Positions 1-5,069 of a stretch of 5,610 bases of DNA are shown here, piece by piece. Source of the stretch: Parachlamydiaceae bacterium. GTDB lineage: Bacteria > Chlamydiota > Chlamydiia > Chlamydiales > Parachlamydiaceae. A program made the translations under genes and the position numbers. Location of the stretch: assembly GCA_013698165.1 (NCBI GenBank), contig JACCVN010000146.1, positions 1 to 5,610 on the forward strand. Reading direction: 5' to 3'. Under the pieces are notes generated by a model. That model saw nothing but the letters and a program-made list of their open reading frames with translations, made no database searches and had not been told where the DNA came from. How positions within the stretch are numbered: the first letter of the stretch is position 1; each line of letters starts with the position of its first letter.

Positions 1-145
1 CTAATTTACTGTAGGTAAACCATACAATGGCTAGCGACAGCAAAATCAAAACAGCAATTAAAATCCACCACCCAAGAGCTAAAGGCCAAAAACTAATGGG
101 GTCCAGACCTTCAATATCATGTAATTGCTCTAACAATGGATTCAT
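1..145 (-). CDS. DUF4381 family membrane protein of the Bat/MoxR operon (partial, N-terminus only)
   Basis: Only the first 48 codons are in the window; the gene continues past the left edge. The translation begins MNPLLEQLHDIEGLDP, followed by a Trp-rich entry (SFWPLALGWW) into a hydrophobic helix at about residues 23-44. This short N-terminal amphipathic piece followed by one membrane span is typical of DUF4381 proteins, which sit directly after DUF58 genes in MoxR/Bat-type operons. Their role is unknown; they are thought to be membrane partners of the vWA proteins. The start ATG overlaps the DUF58 stop codon as ATGA, which implies translational coupling. A Shine-Dalgarno-like AAGGAAG lies about 5 nt upstream, inside the DUF58 coding end. 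Family identity is recognised from the N-terminus and context; the rest of the protein cannot be seen. Confidence 0.82.
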   Translation of the reverse strand, partial: MNPLLEQLHDIEGLDPISFWPLALGWWILIAVLILLSLAIVWFTYSKL

Positions 146-1056
146 CGCTTCTTCCTTTTGGCTATCAATTTCATTTCCAAAATAAGGTCTCGATGGATAT
201 CGGATTCCGTTGTCAATTCGACAATAGTTACTTTTAATCTGGTCGCTATTTCATAAAGCCTCTGCCGATTTTCTTTCCATTGCTGAACATAAGTTTCCCT
301 TCCGGCAGGATTAGAAGTATCCACAGAGATCTTGTCCTTGCCATCAACAGAAAAACTAATAGAAGGCATTGGAAAAATCGTTTTGTCCGCCGGATCATTG
401 ATCGCAATAAAGACAATATCGCATCGTTTGCTCAGGCGCGTGATGATAGACTCATGCTGAAGTTTGTTTTCAAGATGCATAAAATCGCTGATCAGATAAA
501 TGAGAGAGCCAGTATGCGAAACTTGATCAATATGCTTCAATGCACTTTCAAAAGGGATCGAATGTTTTTCTTGGGGAACATCAGAGAGCATTTTTAACAT
601 CATGCCAAAAGACTTACGCGTTCTCTTTGGTTCAAAAAATTGAAGCCCTTGAGGGACATCGCCAAAGAGACAACCGCTGACGCGATCTTGACTATCAAGT
701 CCCTGCCACCCTAGAATAGCGGCTGCACGAGCTGCTTGAACAGATTTGAACGTATTTCTAGTTCCAAAACGCATAGAGGCATTTAGATCAACGCAAATGC
801 AAATATGCCGTTCACGATCTTCCTTGAAAAGCTTTATATGGGGGGCACCCATCCTGGCAGTCACTCGCCAGTCAATACTTCGAATATCATCCCCAACGAC
901 ATACTCTCTGACAGAATCAAATTCTAATCCTTGACCACGAAAAGGAGAACGATGATTCCCAAGGCCGGTAGATTTTACCGCCCGATTGGAGCGATGCGTG
1001 AGGCTTGATTTAAGTTTTTTGTAGGCAATTAAATCACTGAGTTCCGGATATAGCAT
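142..1056 (-). CDS. DUF58 domain protein (vWA-like), MoxR partner
   Basis: This is a 304-residue protein of the DUF58 family, the usual partner of MoxR ATPases. The family hallmark is at residues 50-68 (REY, GDD, R, IDW, TAR). A vWA-like core follows, with a strand ending in D90-x-N92-x-S94, close to the metal-site pattern DxSxS, and a later strand YLISDF at 187-192. The length is normal for the family and no membrane helix is evident, so it is probably cytoplasmic or peripheral. The ATG at 1056 is preferred because GAGGT lies 4 nt upstream. An in-frame TTG at 1077 would add 7 residues and overlap the ATPase gene by 14 nt, but has no clear ribosome site. The ATPase stop lies 7 nt upstream of this start, and the DUF4381 start overlaps this stop. 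Family role: probably assembles or is remodelled with the MoxR ATPase; the substrate is unknown. Confidence 0.93.
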   Translation of the reverse strand: MLYPELSDLIAYKKLKSSLTHRSNRAVKSTGLGNHRSPFRGQGLEFDSVREYVVGDDIRSIDWRVTARMGAPHIKLFKEDRERHICICVDLNASMRFGTRNTFKSVQAARAAAILGWQGLDSQDRVSGCLFGDVPQGLQFFEPKRTRKSFGMMLKMLSDVPQEKHSIPFESALKHIDQVSHTGSLIYLISDFMHLENKLQHESIITRLSKRCDIVFIAINDPADKTIFPMPSISFSVDGKDKISVDTSNPAGRETYVQQWKENRQRLYEIATRLKVTIVELTTESDIHRDLILEMKLIAKRKKR

Positions 1057-1060
1057 ACAA

Positions 1061-1066
1061 ACCTCA
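1061..1066 (-). promoter_or_regulatory. Ribosome binding site of the DUF58 gene, fused with the upstream stop codon
   Basis: On the minus strand the bases read TTGAGGT, then four bases, then the ATG at 1056. The TGA stop of the MoxR-family gene (1066-1064) is part of this Shine-Dalgarno-like GAGGT. Ribosomes ending the ATPase therefore stop on the initiation site of the next gene, which suggests coupled translation. This also supports ATG 1056 over the upstream TTG at 1077. Confidence 0.6.
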
Positions 1067-2059
1067 AGGGATGGCAACGACTTCTAAGAGTTTTCTGACA
1101 ATATCATTTCGTGAAATTCCATGCGCCTCAGACTCGAAAGAAGGGATTAACCGATGTCTTAAGATCGAGGGAGCGACACTGTGGATATGCTCGGGAGTAA
1201 CAAATTCATCTCCCCTAAGCCAAGCCAGGGCCTTGGAACAACGGATCATTGCTATTGTCGCACGTGGTGAAACGCCATGATCGATCATTTTTGCCAAATC
1301 ACGATCATATTTCTCCGGATTCCTTGTCGCAGTGGTGAGTGAAACGATATATTTTTTAAGATTTTCAGAGATATAGATCTCCAAAATTTTCTTACGTGCA
1401 TTCAAAACTTCTTCAATGGTTGTGACAGGGGTGGCTTCGCTTTGACTAATTAAATGCCTTCTTTCATCCAGTTCAACAATTAACAGCTCTTCATGTTGAT
1501 TTGGATAATCAACTTCCAGGTGCATCATAAATCTGTCGAGTTGTGCTTCAGGAAGATTGTACGTGCCCTCTTGTTCAATCGGATTTTGTGTGGCAATGAC
1601 CATGTATAGCTCAGGAAGCGGATAGCTTTTGTGGCCAACAGTCACCTGCTTTTCTTCCATGGCTTCAAGGAGTGCTGATTGTACTTTTGCCGGAGCGCGG
1701 TTGATTTCATCTGCTAGCAATATGTTGTTAAACAGCGGCCCCTGACGGAAAATGAAATTGCTTTTCTCGTGGATGTAGATTTCAGTTCCAATAAGGTCTG
1801 AAGGTAAAAGGTCGGGAGTAAATTGGACCCTATGAAATTCTCCTTCAATTCCATCTGCAATGGCCTTTGCAGAACGAGTTTTAGCCAGTCCCGGCATCCC
1901 CTCGATCAATATGTGGCCATCAGCAAGCAAGCAGACAAGCATATGTTCAATCAGTTGATGCTGCCCAATGATCTTGCTTTGAACTGATTTTAAAAGATTG
2001 GACAACTGATGTTGTTGAGCTTTAACGCTTTTATTCTCTTCTGTGTAGACTGCACTCAT
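1064..2059 (-). CDS. MoxR-family AAA+ ATPase
   Basis: This 331-residue AAA+ ATPase has all the expected motifs. Walker A is GMPGLAKT at 54-61 and Walker B is ILLADE at 113-118, followed by INRAPAKVQSALLEAMEE. Sensor 1 is ATQNP with N159. EGTYNLPEAQLDRF follows at 164-177, with a likely arginine finger at R176. Sensor 2 is SPRAT with R266, and the C-terminal lid ends with the family motif ILRHRLIPSFE near 299-309. MoxR proteins act as chaperone-like ATPases that help mature or activate vWA-domain partners. Here the partner is probably the DUF58 protein encoded immediately downstream. The start ATG is preceded by AGAGGTG 4 nt upstream, a strong ribosome site. It is the first gene of the unit, with a promoter about 30-60 nt upstream. 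The protein is full length and the key catalytic motifs all look intact. Confidence 0.96.
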   Translation of the reverse strand: MSAVYTEENKSVKAQQHQLSNLLKSVQSKIIGQHQLIEHMLVCLLADGHILIEGMPGLAKTRSAKAIADGIEGEFHRVQFTPDLLPSDLIGTEIYIHEKSNFIFRQGPLFNNILLADEINRAPAKVQSALLEAMEEKQVTVGHKSYPLPELYMVIATQNPIEQEGTYNLPEAQLDRFMMHLEVDYPNQHEELLIVELDERRHLISQSEATPVTTIEEVLNARKKILEIYISENLKKYIVSLTTATRNPEKYDRDLAKMIDHGVSPRATIAMIRCSKALAWLRGDEFVTPEHIHSVAPSILRHRLIPSFESEAHGISRNDIVRKLLEVVAIP

Positions 2060-2090
2060 TTTTCACCTCTTAAAATAAAATCTATCAGAC

Positions 2091-2119
2091 ATTCTACACC
2101 ATCCAAATTTGCATTTCAA
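2091..2119 (-). promoter_or_regulatory. Sigma70-type promoter of the MoxR/DUF58/DUF4381 operon
   Basis: On the minus strand a -35 box TTGAAA (2119-2114) is separated by exactly 17 nt from a -10 box TAGAAT (2096-2091). Each box matches the consensus at five of six bases or close to it. Transcription would begin near 2084, giving a leader of about 25 nt that carries the ribosome site before the ATG at 2059. It is the only clear promoter candidate between the ATPase gene and the repeats, and it lies outside them. Confidence 0.6.
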
Positions 2120-2194
2120 GTAGCTAAAATTAATTGAAGCGAAATTCATCACGATTGAGGAGCCACCGAATTTAACAATTGTGGGACTACAAGC

Positions 2195-2232
2195 TTTGAC
2201 GCAAAGATGCTAAGTCGCAAAGAAACGCAAGG
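2195..2232. repeat. Degenerate short tandem repeat of acgcaaag-like units
   Basis: Four imperfect units of 8-9 bases follow one another: gacgcaaag, atgctaag, tcgcaaag and aaacgcaag. They share the pattern (n)cGCaAAG/cGCtAAG. The next 30 bases (gcagtaagcagta, gagaggg, gcagcagg) are also low in complexity and purine-rich. No open reading frame uses the stretch. Similar cgcaaag-type runs occur between genes in many environmental bacteria; that is recollection, not a search. A function is not apparent. Confidence 0.55.
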
Positions 2233-2283
2233 AGCAGTAAGCAGTAGAGAGGGCAGCAGGTGGCTTAAGAGTGGATTTGGGCA

Positions 2284-2451
2284 CTAGTACACTGTCAAGG
2301 TAGAATTTTCGACTATTTCTGCGTCAAAGCCCCGTGGTTTGCCGATCGTAAAAGAGGCTGTATTGACTAATACAACCCCTTTTACGATCGACAAACCACG
2401 GGAGCTTTCACGCTAGAAATAGTCGAAAATTCTATCTTGACAGTGTACTAG
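2284..2451. repeat. Near-perfect 168-bp palindrome (long inverted repeat, MITE-like)
   Basis: The left arm (2284-2364, 81 bases) and the reverse complement of the right arm (2369-2451, 83 bases) align with about 76 matches, 5 substitutions and 2 single-base gaps. They surround a four-base centre, GACT. Both ends are CTAGTACACTGTCAAG. A transcript of either strand would fold into one very long hairpin. There is no T-run after either arm, and the element lies between divergent genes, so it is not an ordinary terminator. No coding frame is evident. The structure resembles a non-autonomous mobile element or palindromic intergenic repeat. Most arm differences are transitions (G/A, C/T) that still allow G-U pairs in one RNA strand. 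Mobility is inferred; the inverted repeat itself is seen directly. Confidence 0.9.
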
Positions 2452-2591
2452 CTAAATCTGAGAAATTTCGGCTGCGCGGAAGGCCTCGGGGTTGATCTCA
2501 TTTAAATGGCCCTGTATTATACAATTCAAGGCCTTTTAAATGAGATCAACCTCGAGAGCTTTCGCGTTGCCCAAATTCTCAGATTCAGCTA
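2449..2591. repeat. Second, imperfect 143-bp palindrome adjoining the first
   Basis: The arms 2449-2520 and 2521-2591 pair over their whole length with roughly 82% identity. The longest perfect block is GGTTGATCTCATTTAAA against its complement. The ends are TAGCT(a/g)AATCTGAG. The centre contains the mini-palindrome TGTATTATACA. The first bases, TAG, are shared with the last bases of the neighbouring palindrome, so the two elements directly abut. In its right arm the complement reads CGCGAAAGCTCTCGAGGTT. The first palindrome has CGTGAAAGCTCCCGTGGTT at the equivalent place, so the two are probably diverged members of one family. No coding frame or T-run is evident. Confidence 0.82.
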
Positions 2592-2593
2592 TG

Positions 2594-2621
2594 TTGAGTA
2601 TATAGTCATATACTCTAAGAT
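2594..2621 (+). promoter_or_regulatory. Probable rodZ promoter with a 20-bp inverted repeat in the spacer
   Basis: A perfect inverted repeat, GAGTATAT-AGTC-ATATACTC, spans 2596-2615. It overlaps candidate promoter boxes: TTGAGT (2594-2599), 16 nt, TAAGAT (2616-2621), each matching four of six consensus bases. An alternative -10, TATACT (2609-2614), matches better but lacks a good -35. Either choice places the repeat over the polymerase site, as for an operator bound by a dimeric regulator. The repeat could instead be another small palindromic element. It begins just after the large palindrome ends, about 55-75 nt upstream of the rodZ start. Confidence 0.35.
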
Positions 2622-2670
2622 GTGTATGAGTCGTTAACAATTATGTAATTTCAAAGAAGAGCATCAATAC

Positions 2671-3075
2671 ATGAAAACTGAAATGAAAGAGATCGGTGAC
2701 CTTCTCAAGCAACGCCGTAAAGAAATGAATGTTTCGTTAAAGGAGGTCGAAAATGCCACCTCCATACGCATCAACTATTTACAGTCTATTGAAGAAGGGG
2801 AAGTGAAAAACCTGATCTCTCCTATCTATGCAAAAGGTTTTTTAAAGCAATATGCAGCCTTTTTAGGCATTGATGGTGAAAAAATTGTCGACGAAAATCC
2901 ACACCTTTTTAACAAAGCCCCACAGCAAGAATTTTCTTATGGCATCGGCACTCTCGAAATGCGTGGAAATCCAGGTGGCCATATCAAATGGTTCCCTAAT
3001 GCAATCTGGATCCTGCTATCTGCCGGCATCATCGCTTTAGCATGGTTTGTAGCACATTACCTTGAAGTTATTTAG
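2671..3075 (+). CDS. rodZ: RodZ-like cell-shape protein, short chlamydial form
   Basis: This 134-residue protein has an N-terminal helix-turn-helix of the HTH_25/RodZ type at about residues 6-70 (IGDLLKQRRKE, SLKEVENATSIRINYLQSIEEG, YAKGFLKQYAAFLGID). A linker follows, then one transmembrane helix at about 110-130 (WILLSAGIIALAWFVAHYL). RodZ links the actin-like MreB to the cytoplasmic membrane in shape and septum control. The E. coli protein continues into a large periplasmic domain, which is absent here. Chlamydial RodZ (CT009 of C. trachomatis) is similarly short, so this is probably the native form and not a truncation. The ribosome site is weak (AAGAAGAG about 9 nt upstream). A second in-frame ATG at 2683 is a possible start, but ATG 2671 is kept. 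The gene stands alone, divergent from the MoxR operon and convergent with the F-box gene. It could have been called a generic membrane-bound regulator; the family fit favours RodZ. Confidence 0.86.
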   Translation: MKTEMKEIGDLLKQRRKEMNVSLKEVENATSIRINYLQSIEEGEVKNLISPIYAKGFLKQYAAFLGIDGEKIVDENPHLFNKAPQQEFSYGIGTLEMRGNPGGHIKWFPNAIWILLSAGIIALAWFVAHYLEVI

Positions 3076-3111
3076 AGATATTACCATTCTTTGTCAACTA
3101 CCTCTTTAGTA

Positions 3112-3144
3112 ATTGCAATTTTTTTATGTGATTACAATCGTTTT
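3112..3144 (+). terminator. Weak candidate terminator after rodZ
   Basis: The bases ATTGCAAT (3112-3119) and ATTACAAT (3131-3138) can pair over eight positions with one mismatch around an 11-base loop. A TTTT tract follows at 3141-3144. The stem is AT-rich and unstable, so this is only a candidate. No stronger hairpin with a T-run was seen between the convergent rodZ and F-box genes. Confidence 0.22.
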
Positions 3145-3240
3145 GACTTAGAGCGCTCTTTTTCAAAATTTATAGAAACCTGAGAGAGATAAAGTCCTTC
3201 GTGGGTATTCCCTGAATTCGAAGCTGTAAGCGCTAATCGC

Positions 3241-4614
3241 TCAATATTTAAAGCTGCCAAGCTGTAAATCTGATTTGGAAACATTCCAAAATTCGACAGT
3301 ATTAGGTATTTGTAATTTGGGGTTGCCAAAATTCAATGAAATTCTGGATAACTTCCAACCATCAACTACTTTGACTTTCAAACAATCAATCTTTAATGCT
3401 GTCGTAGATATTATTTGGTAAGGAAGAGGGGAGTTACATAATATAGACCCTTTTTGGGAATGGACTAGTTTTACGCGCTTCTTTTCAATATCGTAAGAGC
3501 TGATTTTATTGGTAGAATCTTCATTATAGCCCACAATAAGACGTCCATTAGTATACAGCAGAGTGTCGAATGTCGGTTCACTTTTGATCTTTGGATTGAG
3601 GATAGAAATTTTATTTGCAAGGGTTTTGAGAGTAAATGTTCCATCAGCAATATTTATTTCTTTAATGCTAAAAGTCTTGGTCGTCTCTTCAAGCGTGACC
3701 GCGAAAAAGCTATTACCTTGAACAGAAAGTCGAGGTACGGTTGAAAAGCTATCTTCTAGCCATGTAAAAACTGATTCCTTATTATCTGGAAGTTTTTTTA
3801 AATCTTCGTAGGAAGCAACACAAAGTTTATACATTTGATCTTTTACTTCACTACACCCAATAAGATGCGTTGTTCCAAAACAAAGGTTGTGGCGGTGATC
3901 CCAAAAGAAAAATATTTGTATGGGAAGCGCTATTTCATTTTCTAGATTAAGAGAAGTAAGATTGTAAATTGTAAGCGTTTGATTATGTGGCTCCCCGCTT
4001 CTAATGTATAAGTGATCATCACGGATTTCCATTTGCCAAATTTTTTGTTTATATTTCAATGTTAAGAGAAGTTTTCGATTACCCCTTGTAAATATTGAAA
4101 TAAAAGATACCCCATTATCTATGGCAATAAATTTATCGGAACTCGCACCACAAGACCTTTTGTAATTATTAAATGTTTCTCCATTTGATGTTTTCAATTC
4201 TGCAAAAGATTCATCTTTTAGTGAAAAAATTTCAGTATTTTTCTCAAGAATACTAAACAATTCAATTTCAGAATTATCCTTAACAAGAAATGAATTAGAA
4301 GTTTTCATATCATAAAGTCTTTTTTCTACAATTGGGATTTGTGAAATTTCACGCTTAAGGAAATCAATCCATTGACCTTCAATTGCAGTCGGTAAACTTT
4401 CAAGGAGTAATGCTTGAGCTCCAATTCTAGCGACAAGATTTCGCCAAAAATAATCTGAAGAAATAATAGAATGAAAATAGCGGTTTACGCTTAAAGAGCT
4501 TACTGTTCTTAGTGTTTTAAATAATTCTTTATTGCTTTTGTCAAATATTTGTAGTCTATAGCAAAAAGAAGGAAGAATATCATTTAATCCTGAATCCCAA
4601 CTATTTACATTCAT
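3241..4614 (-). CDS. F-box-like protein with degenerate propeller-like repeats, candidate host-directed effector
   Basis: The protein has 457 residues. Residues about 12-60 resemble an F-box: ILP near the start, then a helix-rich stretch with TVSSLSVNRYFHSIISSD, closing with YFWRNLV. The pattern of an L-P start, V-x-x-x-N-R-x-F and D-x-x-W-R fits the family. F-boxes bind Skp1 in eukaryotic ubiquitin ligases. Amoeba-associated chlamydiae carry many F-box-like proteins, thought to be secreted to act on the host. The remainder is beta-rich with loosely repeated segments (for example LTIYNLTSLNLENEI and VEFWNVSKSD near the C-terminus), like a decayed WD40-type propeller; clear WD repeats are not visible. 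No signal peptide or membrane helix is seen, so any secretion would be by type III. The start ATG is supported by AAAGAGG 6 nt upstream. Base composition is AT-rich compared with the MoxR genes (14 of 60 G+C at 4201-4260 versus 30 of 60 at 1201-1260). It may be a recently acquired or fast-evolving accessory gene. Confidence 0.72.
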   Translation of the reverse strand: MNVNSWDSGLNDILPSFCYRLQIFDKSNKELFKTLRTVSSLSVNRYFHSIISSDYFWRNLVARIGAQALLLESLPTAIEGQWIDFLKREISQIPIVEKRLYDMKTSNSFLVKDNSEIELFSILEKNTEIFSLKDESFAELKTSNGETFNNYKRSCGASSDKFIAIDNGVSFISIFTRGNRKLLLTLKYKQKIWQMEIRDDHLYIRSGEPHNQTLTIYNLTSLNLENEIALPIQIFFFWDHRHNLCFGTTHLIGCSEVKDQMYKLCVASYEDLKKLPDNKESVFTWLEDSFSTVPRLSVQGNSFFAVTLEETTKTFSIKEINIADGTFTLKTLANKISILNPKIKSEPTFDTLLYTNGRLIVGYNEDSTNKISSYDIEKKRVKLVHSQKGSILCNSPLPYQIISTTALKIDCLKVKVVDGWKLSRISLNFGNPKLQIPNTVEFWNVSKSDLQLGSFKY

Positions 4615-5069
4615 AAAAAACCTCTTTGAGCTTGAATTTTATCGCAATAATTTTAGTCAAAGCATACTCCGCAGGAGCTTTTGGCACCATATTTTTGTCC
4701 ATCCATTAAAGCAAAGTGACATAAAGGGTAATTTATTTACGATCACCCAAAAGGAATGAGGATTTTAACTTTTCAAATATTGAGTGCGACTTAATTTCTT
4801 GAATATTCTTTTTATAATATCACCCATCTATGTTGAAGAGGTCTATCCAGTGCACCACAATAAATTCTCCATATGAATTTTCCATCTGTAAGGTAATTTT
4901 TTGGGTTTTTGAAGGTTGTGTGTAGGTTTACGATAAGTTTTAAAGCTAGTGAATGAAAAGACTTCTTGAGGCTTAGTAGTTTGCAATTGTCTAAGAAAGA
5001 AACCAGCACCTGTAAAAAAGGCAATTCCAAGCCAAGTCGAAGGGGTCAACTTTTTTTAGCATGCCGCAT
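4615..5069. other. Gene-poor stretch with short frame-broken scraps
   Basis: No convincing complete gene lies between the F-box gene and the dehydrogenase. Two overlapping minus-strand frames run through 4812-5049. One opens with TTG at 5049 and begins with a hydrophobic segment (STWLGIAFFTGAGFFLRQL); the other covers 5030-4812. Neither has a ribosome site. A third frame gives only 22 residues (ATG near 4895, MENSYGEFIVVHWIDLFNIDG). Such interlocking short frames could be the remains of a decayed gene, but no family is recognised. Near the F-box start, minus-strand boxes TTGACT (4660-4655) and TAAAAT (4641-4636) exist but are only 13 nt apart, so no firm promoter can be called. The ribosome site of the F-box gene is at 4621-4627. 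Confidence 0.4.

Noticed and set aside
280..597. Plus-strand 105-codon open frame
   Set aside because: It lies wholly inside the DUF58 gene on the opposite strand, has no recognisable domain and is explained as a shadow frame.
746..934. Plus-strand 62-codon open frame
   Set aside because: It is antisense to the conserved core of the DUF58 gene and has no independent support.
1071..1280. Plus-strand 69-codon open frame
   Set aside because: It is antisense to the C-terminal lid of the MoxR-family ATPase, whose motifs are intact in the other frame.
2284..2591. Palindromes as ordinary Rho-independent terminators
   Set aside because: They lie between divergent genes where no transcript needs to end, the stems are far too long, and neither has a T-run after it.
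2195..2591. CRISPR array
   Set aside because: There are no equal-length direct repeats separated by unique spacers; the repeats are inverted, and the short tandem units have no spacers.
4679..4732. Very short minus-strand frame ending in a CxxC-containing peptide (SSCGVCFD)
   Set aside because: It is only about 17 codons from its ATG, has no ribosome site and no family can be recognised, so it is probably chance.
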